Notes: generated from the sequence alone by a model not told the origin. A stretch of DNA of 64,000 bases from Symbiodinium natans (GCA_905221605.1 CAJNDS010002202.1:815879-879878); one strand, 5' to 3'. Numbered from the stretch's first letter, positions 1-11,879 are shown. Made by a program: numbers and translations.

Positions 1-36
1 GGTTTAGGGTTTAGGGTTTAGGGTTTAGGGTCTACG
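1..36 (+). repeat. (TTTAGGG)5 interstitial tract
   Basis: Perfect heptamers at the window edge. The orientation is G-strand on the plus strand at the left end, opposite to what a left chromosome terminus would show. Confidence 0.95.
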
Positions 37-168
37 GCTTGGGGCTTGAGGTTAAAGAGCTCTGGCCCTACCTGGCGTCTCAAAGGCGTACCGCAATGAT
101 GGGGTTTCCCTAAACCCTACGCCCCAAACCATAAAACGGCCCGAAACCCTAAACCCTAGACCTTTCAG

Positions 169-267
169 GTTGAGAAGGCTTCCCTGCCTACGTGCGAATT
201 GCAATCTTGGCTGTTCTTTGGCACGTCGCAAACCATGCTACCTCTGTGTACCTTCTGCGAACCTCAG
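169..267 (+). CDS. candidate internal exon, 33 codons
   Basis: After a CCCTAAA tract ending in CCTTTCAG the sequence is open for exactly 33 codons (V-E-K-A-S-L-P-T...C-E-P-Q) to TCAG|GTGAATA. Both splice sites look good and the phase is 0 to 0. A second frame (VRIAILAVLWHVAN) is also open, so the true frame is uncertain. An inverted-repeat element at 356-465 and a TTTAGGG array at 508 would lie in the following intron. No family recognised. Confidence 0.3.
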
Positions 268-284
268 GTGAATATATTGTCGTA

Positions 285-332
285 ATCTGTTCTTCTCTCT
301 CTCTGGCTTTCTCTTTCTCTCTCTCTCTCTCT
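285..332 (+). repeat. (CT)n microsatellite
   Basis: TCTCTCTCTC interrupted by GG. Confidence 0.9.
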
Positions 333-355
333 GGCGCCGTCTTTCATTTCAAACC

Positions 356-465
356 GGGTAGCCCAGTGTCCATATTTTAATAAGGGCACCCTTTTTTGGG
401 TTGGTTACTTTATAAGGGAACCTTGAACACAAAAAAAGGTTAAAGGGTACCACTGGGCTACCAAG
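356..465 (+). mobile_element. TIR element, family A
   Basis: Ends GGTAGCCCAG...CTGGGCTACC, inner arms AAGGGCACCCTTTTTTGG and AAAGGGTACC. About 110 bp; no coding capacity; MITE-like. Six more copies in the window. Confidence 0.85.
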
Positions 466-507
466 CAAACGAGAGATGGGGCTTCGAGTTCTGAACAAAG
501 AACTTGC

Positions 508-568
508 GGTTTAGGGTTTAGGGTTTAGGGTTTAGGGTTTAGGGTTTAGGGTTTAGGGTTTAGGGCTT
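508..568 (+). repeat. (TTTAGGG)n tract
   Basis: About eight near-perfect heptamers. Confidence 0.95.
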
Positions 569-683
569 AGGGTGCAGCTCTCCTTCGCGCCACCGAGCTC
601 TGACGTCGCCGAAACCCTGAACTCCGAAAGCCTCTCAAGTCCAGAGCCCCAAGGCCTGAAGCCCTGAAGACCCCAAAACTAGC

Positions 684-904
684 AACCCTAAACCCTAAAC
701 CCTAAACCCTAAACCCTATGGGCCCCGAACCCTAAACCCTAAACCTGAAGAAATCCGGCCCAAAGAGCCCCTGAAGCCCCCGAAGCCCTGAACCCTAAAC
801 CCTAAACCCTAAACCCTAAGCCCTAAGCCCTAAACCCTAAATAACCCTAAACCCTAAACCCTAAACCCTAAACCCAAAAGCCCTAAACCCAAAAACCCTA
901 AACC
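684..904 (-). repeat. (CCCTAAA)n tract with variants
   Basis: Runs of CCCTAAA interrupted by CCCTAAG, CCCAAAA and short unique bases. Confidence 0.95.
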
Positions 905-928
905 TACTTTAGCCCACTGCAGTTTCAG

Positions 929-973
929 TGGCACATGATCTGCTAGGAGCGGCTTCTGCCCTGCGGCAATCAG
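929..973 (+). CDS. candidate short exon
   Basis: Follows a long CCCTAAA array and a CTGCAGTTTCAG acceptor. It reads AHDLLGAASALRQS and ends at TCAG|GC, after which a degenerate TTTAGGG/TTCGGG tract starts. Very short, so weak evidence alone. Confidence 0.2.
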
Positions 974-1974
974 GCTTCGGGCTTCGGGCTTCGGGTTAGG
1001 GCTTGGGGTTTAGGGTTTAGGGCTTGGGGTGTAGGGTTTTGGGTTAGGGCTTAGGGTTGAGGGTTGTGGCGGTTGTGGGACTAGGGCGAAACCTAAGAAG
1101 AAGGGAGTCTTGGCTTCGACTCGCACCAGCTTGAAGATAAGGGATCCTGGCCACGAAAACACCCCAAACCCCAAACCCTAAACACTAAACCCTACACCAT
1201 TTGGGGGTTGAACTGAGGGATGCGAGGCCAATAGGGATGCGCAAGAATGCCCCCAGGGTATCATTTAGGAGGCCCCAAGCCGGGCACACCCCCACCCTCC
1301 TCCGAGAGGATGTGCCAGAACTGCTTTGTCTACGATTGTCTTGTCCTCTTATCGTTTTGTCGAGCAGCATGCACATTGGCACATTGGGTGCGGGGTGCTG
1401 GGAGCCGGGGGGGAGGGGGCGGTGCTTCTGTTTAGCTCTCGATCCAAAAGGTTTTGATGAAGAATTACTTTGAAGGCTTAGGGTTTCGTTCGCAAGTCTC
1501 CACACCCTAAACCCAAAAACACAAACCCCAAACCCAAACCCTAAACCCTAAACACTAATTAAACCCTAAACCCTAAACCCTAAAGTGAGCCGAGCCGAAA
1601 CCCCTCAAAGACTTAATTTGACAAAGACTCACACGCAGCAACACCCCACAGTACCCCAACTATAAACTCTATGAACCCTGCAGATCCCCAAAAGCCCCAA
1701 AACCCCTAAAACCCCTAAAGACCCTGAAATCCTCAAAAACCCTACAACCCTATAAACCCTGGCAACCCTAACCCGGGCACCGCCGTGAACGTAGATCTCA
1801 TGCGCTATGAGGAGGCACGCCACCACCTTGACGGATAAAATGGCCACATTGTTCGGGGTTCATTGCAGGGATAAAGGTGTAAGGTTACTGTAGGCTATAT
1901 ATAGCTCTGGGCCGGATTGATTGTAGGGCAGAGGTTCAGGGTCAACAACATCCAAGTCTTGGGGGTTTTGGGTA

Positions 1975-2045
1975 CCTTGAACCCTCAACCCTAAACCCTA
2001 AACCCTAAACCCTAAACCCTAAACCCTAAACCCTAAACCCTGAAC
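1975..2045 (-). repeat. (CCCTAAA)n tract
   Basis: Nine perfect units. Confidence 0.95.
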
Positions 2046-2329
2046 CTAACTCTAGCGCCCATCATGTCTGCAGCCAAGAGCACCACGAAGGCCAGCGCCA
2101 GATTCGTGCCGAAGGGCACGGCAACTTAGCAAACTTCAGGGGCCGACTTCGTTTCGGGGTTTAGGGTTTAGGGTTTAGGGTTTAGGGTTTCGGGTTTAGG
2201 GTTTAGGGGGGCCAGCCTGGCCAACCTTGTCAGGGTTCAGATGTGTTTAGGGCTCGAGGGTTCAGGGTCCCCCCGTAAACCCCACGACCTAAACCCTCAA
2301 TCTGCCAGCTTCCTTCGGGGTGCTCCAGG

Positions 2330-2579
2330 CTACGTAGCACCTACATCCCAAACCCTAAAAACCCTTCCGAGCAAACTCGAGAGCTTCTGAGCACACCACG
2401 AGAGGCGACACAGGGTATCGTAGGGTTTTACGGGTGGTCCGATCCCTTCTGCGACAGCTTTGGACGCTGAATCGGCGCACTTAACTCCGTCACTTGGGGA
2501 GAGGTTCTTCAGCCTGTCCTGCCAAGTGACCACTGCCACTTCTTGCAGGATGTCTTCAAGACCATCTTGCCGACTTTCT
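2330..2579 (-). CDS. exon-like open frame
   Basis: The minus strand reads QDGLEDILQEVAVVTWQDRL, then KNLSPSDGVKCADSASKAVA, and continues to a stop at 2330. The first ~55 codons look like ordinary soluble protein; the last part (GRVFRVWDVGAT) runs through telomere-like sequence and is probably intron. No methionine start, so if real it is an internal or decayed exon. Family not recognised. Confidence 0.3.
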
Positions 2580-2660
2580 CAGGATTTTAGGGGTATAAGT
2601 ATACCTTATATAGTGCCTATGTACCCAAGCAGCCCTTAAATAACCCCTAAGTTAAGGTCC

Positions 2661-2897
2661 CCAGAAGGGTCGCTCCTTTAGTCGCCTGTAGGACGGTAGG
2701 ATTTTGCAGTTTGGAACGTAAGGTCTAAGGTCTTGGGGCATGTCGGAACTCGACTCCACCGTCGTCTTATAAACCCTCCACGATGCAGCAGCTTTGTACA
2801 ACCCCGATACGTATACCCAAGTCGCCAAGCCCCTACATTACCCCCGAGGCCCCTTATAAGGGTCCCTCCTTTCGTCCCTTGACCCAAGCCAAATTGA
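2661..2897 (-). mobile_element. dispersed repeat, family L
   Basis: Reverse complement shares TTGCTTGGGTC-like, GGAGGGACCCTTA and GGGGGTAATGTAGGGGCT with 47283-47470. Ends GGGTCGCTCCTTT / GTCCCTCCTTTCG form weak TIRs. Confidence 0.65.
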
Positions 2898-3403
2898 AAC
2901 CCTAAATTCATGGTTTGCAGTCATGCGTTCAGGGTTCAGAGTTCAGGGTGTACCAGCCCTAAACCCTAATCCCGAAACCACGAAGCTTCTAGCTTCTCGC
3001 CCTAAACAACCAGTAAAGGCACTACTCGCTTCCCCCTTTTATTAAAGACCCCCCTAATACTTAAAATACTTTCCGGAAAAACCTCCCGAAACCGAGCCCG
3101 CCTTTTAAACCCTATTCCGAATTAGGGGGGGGGGTTCAGGCCTCCAAGAAATCCTTCAACACCAATAAAACCCTGAGAGGGTTTAGGGTTGGGGGGTCTA
3201 GGGTTAATTAAGGGTTTAGGGCTTAGGGTTAAGGGTTTAGGTTTAATTTAGAGGCCCGTCTTTTGGCAGCACGAAGCTGTCTGTCAGCTGCCTGTGAGCC
3301 TGGCTCTCCACAGCCTACCTCACTACAGCTGTTTCTTTCAGTTTACCCCACACTTCAGTACTTGATTACTTGAGTAAATCTGGAGTCTAGAACATGGCAT
3401 TTC

Positions 3404-3494
3404 GGTAAAACCCCCCCCCTAATAATAAAAACACATTTCGAATTTCTATTGGGGGGGGGGGGGGGGGACCCCCCGTTTAATATTAGGGGGAAAC
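3404..3494 (-). mobile_element. G/C-run TIR element, family H
   Basis: CCCCCCCCTAATAATAAAAA to GTTTAATATTAGGGGG with a G18 run. Homologous in reverse orientation to 61218-61312. Confidence 0.75.
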
Positions 3495-3650
3495 GATTAT
3501 ATTCCTGCAGCAACCCGGCAGATCCGCAGGCTCTGAGACAGCCTCCCCGACACCCTAAACCCTAAACCCTAAACCCTAAACCCTAAACCCCAAACTCTAA
3601 AGCAGAAGGCTTGGGGATCAGGGGTCCTATCCGCCAGTTTACTCGTAACA

Positions 3651-3750
3651 TAGGGGCCTGAATAATTAGAATAGGGCTTGGGGGGGGGTTCTTGTAGCAT
3701 AGTTAGAAAGGGACCATAAGGGAACACTATACGTAATTATTCTGACCCCT
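3651..3750 (+). mobile_element. TIR element, family G
   Basis: Ends TAGGGGCCTGAATAATTAGA and TAATTATTCTGACCCCTA, with a G9 run next to the left arm. Confidence 0.8.
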
Positions 3751-4228
3751 AAACCCAAAACCCAAAACCCAAGACCCTAAACCCTATATAAACCCTAAAC
3801 CGATATTACGTCTGGCTGGCTCTGCCGAAACCCAAACCCTACACACCCTAAACCCTCTGTGGAGGACGACCGTAAGCCACCTGAACCCGCTGACTGCTCT
3901 GGGACCGCAGGCGGATTGAAAAAGATGAAGTTCATGAAGTCTTGGACCCCATAAACCCTGTAAACCTGAATTAGTTCTCTTCCTTAAACACAAGAAGCCT
4001 CGAGTTCTGGATTCTTGTAGCCTTATGTTGGGTGGATAAGCATGTTTCTTTAGGTGGACCAAATGAATAACATGTCAGCATAAAGTCATGTTCGTAGTCG
4101 CACCTGCACACGAGGCCCTGAAATCGAAGTCAGACACCCCCCAAAGCTGAGCCGGGAGACAGTCCGTGAAGTCTGCGGCGCTAAAGTCGTCAGTCAATGG
4201 CCCCGCAACACCTCAAAGATTCAGCTTG

Positions 4229-4290
4229 TAGGGTTTAGGGTTTAGGGTTTAGGGTTTAGGGTTTAGGGTTTAGGGTTTAGGGCTTGGGGT
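4229..4290 (+). repeat. (TTTAGGG)n tract
   Basis: Eight units, then TTGGGG-type decay. Confidence 0.95.
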
Positions 4291-4716
4291 TTGGCGTTTC
4301 GGGCGCAGGATGCTTTTTGGGCGTAGGGCAGACGCTAGTTCAGATTTTTAGGAAAGTCTTGGTGTTGGTATATGAATGAAAGGCAGACACCCGCGGCTTA
4401 GGGTTTAGGGTTTAGGGTTTCGGGTTTCGGGTTTAGGGTTTAGGGTTTAGGGCTTAGGGTTTAGGGTCGCTAAACCCTTGATTACCATAAACCTTTCATT
4501 CCCTACTGACCAAATCGAACCTGCCCTCTGTGCGGAATCTGGGAAGGCGGCCAGGTATCGAAGTCCTTGAGGGTTATAGGGCTTAACTATTACAGATGTT
4601 TGATTAGGGTTTATAGGGTTTAGGGTTTTGGTCAGGGTTTAGGGCTTAGCCTTCTATTCGCGGCAGCTCGTCTCCAGCACTCAGTCCACGTTTTGAGGTT
4701 TGATGATCCTGGCATA

Positions 4717-4976
4717 GGGTTTAGGGTTTAGGGTTTAGGGTTTAGGGTTTAGGGTTTAGGGTTTAGGGTTTAGGGTTTAGGGTTTAGGTTTAGGGTTTAG
4801 GGTTTAGGGTTTAGGGTTTAGGGTTTAGGGTTTAGGGTTTAGGGTTTAGGGTTTAGGGTTTAGGGTTTAGGGTTTAGCGGGGTTTAGTCGGAACCGCGTC
4901 TTGGTTTGGTGTTTGTAGGTTTGGAGTTTGGGGTTTGGGGTTTAGGGTTGAGGGTTTAGGGTTTGGGGTTTAGGGT
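4717..4976 (+). repeat. long (TTTAGGG)n tract
   Basis: More than 20 units to about 4875, with one 6-base slip near 4785, followed by a degenerate TTTGGGG tail. Confidence 0.95.
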
Positions 4977-5650
4977 TCAGGGCGTGAAGCTCTACAATCT
5001 GAGCATCTGGGGCTGCGGCGCGCGCTGCTGACGGCGTCGGTGGCTATTCTTTGCGACACCCTCACAGGGCAAGCCATGTCCCTGAAGCCTAAACACATGC
5101 AAACCATAAACCCTAATCCCTGAAACCCTAAACCCCAAACCCCAAACTTTAAACCCTAAAACCCTACACCCTAAACACCTAGGTCTTGGCGGACCAGTTC
5201 ACTATCCCAAGGGAACATGGAGCACAACGACCTTGCATGTGTTGAGGGCTTTATATGGGGTTAGGGTTTAGGGTTTAGGGTTTGGGGTTTAGGGTTTAGG
5301 GTTTCGGGTTTAGGGTTTCGGGTTTGGGGTTTGGAGCTTAGGGCAAATGTACAAGTGCTCTGCCAAGAATACTTAGGTTTCTGAAGGATAAATCTCAGTT
5401 TCTGAAGCATAGACCTTCCCTGTACAGAAGCCCGGCAGTGAACATCGGGCAATGCCCCATGCAGCAAAGAGGAAGCCTTCATGGGGCCATCATCTGACTT
5501 GAGCCCCACAAAAGTGAACCCTAAACCCTAAACCCTAAACCCTAAACCCTAACCCCTAAATCCTAAGCTGAAAAGAAGTAGCAACGGGGTCTTGATCTGA
5601 TTCTCTACAACATGCGAGCCGAAAACATGGGCAGATTCAGGGAAGCAATG

Positions 5651-5748
5651 CCCTAAGCCCTAAACCCTAAACCCTAAACCCTAAACCCTAAACCCTAAAC
5701 CCTAAACCCTAAACCCTAAACCCTAAACCCTAAACCCTAAACCCTAAG
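5651..5748 (-). repeat. (CCCTAAA)n tract
   Basis: About 13 perfect units; ends at the acceptor of the exon at 5752. Confidence 0.95.
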
Positions 5749-5751
5749 CAG

Positions 5752-5834
5752 TGGGGAGGCATCGATGCACAAGTGCTCAGAACAAATACAGCAAAGTGGA
5801 AGGCTAGCGGAGGAGCCGGCAGTGCGCAGCTAAG
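5752..5834 (+). CDS. candidate exon between C- and G-type arrays
   Basis: The exon begins right after CCCTAAGCAG at the end of a (CCCTAAA)n array and ends at CTAAG|GTTTAG. The frame reads WGGIDAQVLRTNTAKWKASG, then GAGSAQL, 27 codons plus 2 nt. Another frame is also open. The donor GT is the first GT of a telomere-like unit. No family recognised. Confidence 0.3.
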
Positions 5835-6206
5835 GTTTAGTGTTGGCAAGGATAGGGTTTAGGGTTTAGGGTTTAGGGTTTAGGGTTCAGGGTTCAGGGT
5901 TTAGGGTTTAGGGTTTAGGGTTTAGGGTTTAGGGCTTAGGGTTTCGTGCTAAGTGCTATATGTGATAGCACAGGCTGACAGAAACGCAGTGACAGAACCC
6001 TAAACCAGCCAACAACTAAACCCCGAAACCCTGAACCATATACCCCCTAAACCCGAAACACACGTGTTGGGGGCCTAAACCCTAAACCCTAAACCCTAAA
6101 TCCAGACTGTAAACCTCCCGGTTCAGAAGAGACCAGAATGAAACCAGCCGAGCCACGCGTAGTTCTCTTGCAGCCTTGGTCTCCGCCGCTTCTGCTAGTA
6201 ATCATA

Positions 6207-6310
6207 AGGGCCCATGTACCTTACTAATTATGTACTTGGGCCCCAACAACCTTGTATAGGAGGTACTTTAAGGCCCAAGTATACCCCATGTAGGTACATG
6301 GACCCTTCGG
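6207..6310 (+). mobile_element. TIR element, family D
   Basis: Ends GGGCCCATGTACC and GGTACATGGACCC; interior GGTACTTTAAGGCCCAAGT. Confidence 0.8.
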
Positions 6311-6603
6311 CTGAGCTCTGATGAATATCTGGGTTGGGGTCTTACGTCTTCGGGTTTCCGGTTTAAGGTGTAGGGTTTCGGATTTGGGGTTTATTGGGCT
6401 TTAGAGCTAGTAGAGTTTAGGAATATGCCAGCCAAAGAAGGCCTCCCCTCACTATGCGGTCTATATGGTTCAGGGACGGACTTTTACAAGTCAACAAAAA
6501 CGCATATAGCGCGACTCACACTCCTAAGAGGTGCGAGGTAGAGTCCTATGAAAACCGTAAGCCCAAGGACTTGCTCCAAAAACCCTAAAATGCAAAAAAT
6601 GAC

Positions 6604-6718
6604 CCCAGATCTTCCAAAACCCCTTAATTCAGGAATATACTGACATTTATACTAAGGGTCCTCAGTATAAATTAGGGCATATATATTCCTGAATTTAAGG
6701 GGTTTTGGAAGATCTGGG
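6604..6718 (+). mobile_element. TIR element, family I
   Basis: Near-perfect long TIR: CCCAGATCTTCCAAAACCCC at one end and its complement at the other; core ACATTTATACTAAGGGTCC. Confidence 0.9.
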
Positions 6719-7199
6719 CCCTACTGAGCCGCTTCAAAGCCCGCGAAAGACACCCCAAACACCGTAAGACCACACGAAACCCCAAACCGTAAACCCTAAA
6801 CCCTAATTAAACCCTAAACCCTGAACCCTAAACCCTAAACCCTAACCCCTAAACCCTAAACCCTAGCCCTAAACCCTAACCCTAAGTCTTCAAGAACCCT
6901 CTGAAAGCCCCGCCACCAGCCGGCACCCCAGCTGGGATCCTCTGAGCACGAGTCAGCCTGCCGGGACATGGGCTTTTAAGCAGGGTCGTTTAGTTTAGGG
7001 TTTAGGGTTTAGGGTTTAGGGTTGAGGGTTTAGGGTTTAGGGTTTAGGGTTTAAAGGGTTGAGGGATTAGGGTTTAGGGACACAGCCCCAAGCCCCCGTT
7101 AAGATGCCCTACATGCCCTCTTAAGGTTGACTTCGGCCCCTATTAAGGAGCACTTGCGGGCATGCAATAAGAACCTGCAGCAAAAGTAGGTTGTGGGTT

Positions 7200-7620
7200 C
7201 TTACCGCAAGTCCGAAACCCTAAACCCTAAAATCCTAAATCCCGAACTCCCCAATAGCCCTAAATCCCCAAATCCCTAAACCCCTGAACCCTAAACCCTA
7301 AACCCTAAACCCTAAACCCTGAACCCCTAAGTCCCAACACCCTAACCCCCTAAACCCCTGAACCCGAAATCCCTAAGTCCCAAAACCCTATACCCCTAAA
7401 GCCTTCAAAAACCAAACCCTAAATCCCCAAATCCCTTAATCCCTAAATCCCTTCAAACACTAAACCCTAAACCCAAAATCCTTAAACCCTAAACCCCTAA
7501 AGCCTTCACACCCCAAATCCTAAACCCCCAATTCCTGAATCCCTAAAACCCTAAACCCCCAATTCCTTAAATCCCTTATAAACCCTAATCCCTAAACCCT
7601 AAACCCTAAATCCCTAAAGT
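7200..7620 (-). repeat. degenerate CCCTAAA/CCCTAAATC region
   Basis: No gene seen. Imperfect 7-9 base units (AAATCCCTAA, ACCCCTAA) and one short perfect run at 7293-7320. Confidence 0.85.
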
Positions 7621-7996
7621 GCCTGGGCTTCAGAGCAATCTCCACTTGCCGCCCAGGCGGCGGCCAGAAGCGACCTTTCCCCCAAGAAGCTGGTAGGGTA
7701 AACCCTAAACCCTAAACCCTAAACCCTAAACCCTAAACCCTTAACCCTAAACCCCCTGAACTACCAGAGCGAGTTTCAGGGTTCTCAAGGTTCAAGGGTT
7801 TCGGCTTTGGGTTTTTAGGGTTCAGGCTGTGCCCCGCCCCCCCCGAACCAGAAACACCTTGATTGCTCAAGGACAAAAATGGTCAAACCCCGCAGCCATA
7901 CAACCTTTGTAGTTTAGGGGTTTAGTGTTCAACCTTAAACCCTAAACCCTAAACCCTAAACCCTAAACCCTAAACCCTAAACCCTAAACCTAATAG

Positions 7997-8087
7997 AAGC
8001 ACAACCTGAAGCAATGAAAGCCCGAAACCAACCCGAAGCCGCGGACCATGGGCAGGTTGGGGGGCATCCGCAGTCAAACTTCTGCAG
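7997..8087 (+). CDS. candidate exon with canonical GTAAAA donor
   Basis: A CCCTAAA array ends in CCTAATAG; the frame then reads AQPEAMKARNQPEAADHGQV and continues to CTGCAG|GTAAAA, 91 nt. The donor fits the general eukaryotic consensus well. The TTTAGGG array starts 23 nt further on. Family not recognised. Confidence 0.35.
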
Positions 8088-8110
8088 GTAAAACTGGGGA
8101 GCGATGAGAA

Positions 8111-8190
8111 GGTTTAGGGTTTAGGGTTTAGGGTTTAGGGTTTAGGGTTTAGGGTTTAGGGTTTAGGGTTTAGGGTTTAGGGTTTAGGGT
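8111..8190 (+). repeat. (TTTAGGG)n tract
   Basis: Eleven perfect units. Confidence 0.95.
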
Positions 8191-8511
8191 GTAGGGTATA
8201 AAGTTCTGGGCTAGGGTTTAGGGTCAGGGCTCTCTTTATGCTGTACGCTCCAGGGGGCTTAGGGTTCAGGTGTTAGGGTTTGGGGGTCTCACACGGCTCC
8301 CGAACAAAAGCAACAAGCAATGCTTGAGCAAAAACTCCCCTCGCCTGCTGTATTCACTCGGCCTCCTCTTCAGCACCACTTAACTCCTAACCCAGCACTT
8401 TTTTGAACTTTAAACCCTGAATAAGCCCTAAACCCTAAACTCTAAGACCTAAACTCTAACCCTGAACCCTATTAGGATCCTTTTCCCTAAACTGCAATCG
8501 TAAGCAGCTAG

Positions 8512-8600
8512 GTCTGTGGCATGCATAGACATCGGAACATCCTTGAAACCTCGGAGTTTCAAGCGTCAATGATTCTGTCAAGGCAGCAAATGCGGCCTAG
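8512..8600 (+). CDS. candidate exon ending at an inverted-repeat element
   Basis: After AGCAGCTAG the frame reads VCGMHRHRNILETSEFQASM, then ILSRQQMRP, and ends CTAG|GT. The T of the donor is the first base of the inverted-repeat element at 8602-8820, so the element would supply part of the splice site. Family not recognised. Confidence 0.3.
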
Positions 8601-8601
8601 G

Positions 8602-8820
8602 TTGGGATGTTCCCCCGTATACTAACCGTCCTTCATAGGGACGTACTATAATCCCTACTCAGTATAATCCTCCCCCTAACATTAAACCGCCCCCCTACCC
8701 CTAACATTGCACATATACTATAATATAACCATAAAGGGGGGGTACTTGATATTAGGAGGTAGGGGGGGGTTTAATATTAGGGAAGGGGGGGGGGGGGGCG
8801 AGTATGGGGGACCATCCCAA
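8602..8820 (+). mobile_element. TIR element, family F, with inner G/C-run element
   Basis: Ends TTGGGATGTTCCCCC and GGGGGACCATCCCAA. An inner inverted repeat (CCCCTAACATTAAACC...GGTTTAATATTAGGG) looks like a second insertion. Confidence 0.8.
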
Positions 8821-9023
8821 GGCTCGGGTTTGGGGTTTTAGGGGTGCAGGGCGGCTATGGTGTTTAGAGGGTTGCGGACTCATGGATCGCCTCGAAAGGC
8901 ATGAAGAAGGTGTTTAGGGGTTAGGGTTTAGGGTGGAACACTTGGAGCAGGGCATAGAGGCTTCTTCGGGCTAGGTCTCATGTTCTGCGAACCCTTATAA
9001 GCCACAGCTGCAAAAATCGATTA

Positions 9024-9150
9024 ACCCCCCCCCCCCCCTACCCCCTAACATTAAATACCCCCATTAAATTTACATTATTCAATATTGGGGGGTTTTAATA
9101 TGTGGGGGGAAGGCGGGCGGGGGGTTGACATTAGGGGGAGGGGATTAAGT
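9024..9150 (+). mobile_element. G/C-run inverted repeat, family H-like
   Basis: A C14 run with CCTAACATTAAATACCCCC on the left, and GGGGGGTTTTAATATG and TTGACATTAGGGGGAGG on the right. Confidence 0.6.
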
Positions 9151-10400
9151 ACCTTACATGCCCTCAACCCTCAAACTCCAACGCTCAATCCTACACCCTG
9201 CATGCAGGGACACAAGCACGCTTCCGGCTGATATCGAAATTCGGGCATAAGAGGTCGATCCCTTGCATCAGAACCCTTGGGCTCAACAAAGCCTCAACCA
9301 GTTCATACAATCGGGCCTTTTGGGACCAAAAACCCTCAAATAATAAGAGCCCTTGGAGCCTTAAGGGAATAGTGCGGAAAGCACAGAGCAGCCGCCTTTG
9401 ATGGGAGCATCTTACAATCGGGTCGTGGATTGGAGCTCTCAACAAACCCTAAACCCTGAAGCCCAAACCCTAAACCCGAAACCCCTTTAACTCCCATACC
9501 AGAAACATTCTTGCAGCTCAAGTAGCGGAAGGGTTCGGTTTGTTGAGGGTTTGCTGGACAGCCCAAACAGCGACAGGGGAACGAGTGTCTCCAAAGGGCC
9601 TTCGAGCCTCAACCCTGGGACTAGGGTGGGTCTTGCGGCGTAAGAGTTTAGGGTTTAGGGTTTAGGGTTTGGGGTTTAGGGTTTAGGGTTCAGGGTTAGG
9701 GGCTTAGGGTTTTGGATTCAAGGGCTTCGAGTTCTAGGGCTTCGGGCTTAGGGGTGTTGAGGGTTTTGAGGTTTAGAGATTTCTATCCGGTCCGGAGTTT
9801 AGGGGATTTAGGATTTAAGGATTTATAGGGCTTCGGGCTTTGAGCCCTCGAACTTTAAGGGGGCTTCGGGCTTCTCCGATGTATGTTGTTCCTGGGTTTA
9901 GGGTTTAGGGCTTAGGGTTTCGGAGCTCATGCGTATGGTGTGGTGTCCCACAGGAAGGGTTTCGGGGGTCGGGTTTTTGGGCATTCGGGCCGAAAAGTGT
10001 GCATAGATCGATCTATAGAGTTTAGTAGATGCGTCGAAGTGGTGGGCAAAAACCTGAGTCCCTTTCCGTGTTTTCTGGTGGGGTGAGATGTCTGCGGGCG
10101 TTTTCTGATTGCTTTCCTTTTTCTTCATATCTTTTCGGAGGGGGGTTGGGTTGGGGGGGGGGGGGGGGGAAATCTGTAGGACTCAGGACTTTACAGGCGT
10201 GCGTGTGGTACGTTTGTAGGGTCTGCGTTCAGAGTCTAAGAGTTGTTCTGGGAACCCCGAAAACTATTACAACTGCCGCTGTCCCTTATAAATAAAGCCA
10301 ACCAACCAGTGCCAAAACATACTTCACAGACGGTTCTAGAAAAACCCTAAACCCTAAACCCCAACTAAACCCTAACTAAACCCTGAACCGTTGGTTCTAA

Positions 10401-10543
10401 GGGTAGTTACATGGTCCCTAATTATGGGCCCTTAAAAGGGTACCCCTTATATACCCCTTATATACCCAAGTTAAGGGCCCATACATCAGAACCCTTTAAA
10501 TAGGAGGTTCGGGGACCATATTAAGGGCCCATGAAACAACCCT
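10401..10543 (+). mobile_element. TIR element, family C
   Basis: Ends GGGTAGTTACATGGTCC and GGGCCCATGAAACAACCCT; the interior shares CATCAGAACCCTTTAAA with the other copies. Confidence 0.85.
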
Positions 10544-11129
10544 CAGATAGGTTAAGACGTTTGTGTCCTAAACCCGCTAAACCCTAAACCCTAAACCCTA
10601 AACCCTAAACACCAAACCCTAAACCCCAAACCCCAAACCCTAAACCCTAGACACCAACCCTAAACCCTAAGCCCTAAAACCTGAAGCATGAGATCCTCGC
10701 ATGGCTTCCTAACCCCAAGCCTGAAAATGCTGAATGCCTCAAGGCCTGCAACTCCCGATGGAGCCTTTGAGGTTTTGGGTTCAGGGTTTAGGGTTTAGGG
10801 TTTAAGATTTAGGGTTTAGGGTTTAGGGCTTAGGGCTTAGGGTTTCAGGGTTTGGGGTTTAGGATGCACTTTGTCAGCAAAATTGGGGGGGGGGGGGGGG
10901 GGGCATCTTAGCTACTCCGCCAGCTCCTGTAGGAATGAGCAGTTGGGGCTTTGGGATGTTGGTGGTTTCGGAGGGCAGAAGCCTAAACCCCCTAAACTCT
11001 AAACCCTAAACCCTAAACCCCAAACCCCAAACCCTAATACCCTGGCATTTCTTTGGCTGCGACTTCGATTCCCAACCCTTCACCAACACATTCCGGCCTG
11101 TCCGCAAAGCCTCGGTGAGGGTGTTAGGA

Positions 11130-11470
11130 AGTTAGGGTTCTAGGGTTTTTAGGATTTGAGGGTTTTAGGCTTTTTTGGGTTGTTTAGGGTTTTTAGGGAT
11201 TTAGGGTTTTGAGGGTTTAAGGGGCTTTTAGGGTTTTAGCATTGTCAGGTTTTTGGGTGTTTTGGGTTTTTAGGGTTTTAGGGCTTGAAGGGTTCAGAAT
11301 TTTCAGGGTTGCGAAGGGTTTTTGCTCGGCGCTGTCTCTGTTTTTTTAGGTCAGGGTTTTAGGGTTCCCAGGGTTTCTTAGGGTTTCTAGGGTTTAGGGC
11401 GTTTTAGGGTTTGCAGGCTTTAGGGCTTTCAGGGTTTCGGGGTTCTAGGGTGTTTAGGGTTTGAGTGGCT
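11130..11470 (+). repeat. degenerate GGGTTTNTAGG region
   Basis: No gene seen. G/T-rich imperfect units with lengths varying from 7 to 12. Confidence 0.8.
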
Positions 11471-11879
11471 TCAGAGCTCGCAGTCCTGAGGCTGAAGTGC
11501 ATCAAGAAACCCCTAAACCCTAAACCCTAAACCCTAAACCCTAAAGAAGGGAGCCTCGGGTTGCGCTAGCCCTCCGAAGCACAAAAGCCCTGACACCCTC
11601 AAACCCTCAAACCTTCAAGCCCTCAAGCCCTGAAACTCAAGCCCTGACACCCTCAAATCCTTCCACTCAAGCCCCTTAAACTCTCAAACCCTTAAACTCT
11701 CAAACCCTAAACCCTAAACCCTAAACCCCAAACCCTAAACCCCAAACCCTAAACCCTGAAACCACAGCAAAGTGGCGCAGGCGCCATGGCCGCAGCCAGC
11801 CATCGCCCAGCTGGACGCCTGCCAGGTGCTTGGCTCTTTTTGCGGGGGAAGATGGTCAGATTCCAGGGCTGAGGGCCTC

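Noticed and set aside
1-36. Window start as a true chromosome end
   Set aside because: A left terminus would read CCCTAAA on the plus strand; here it is TTTAGGG, only five units, and arrays recur throughout.
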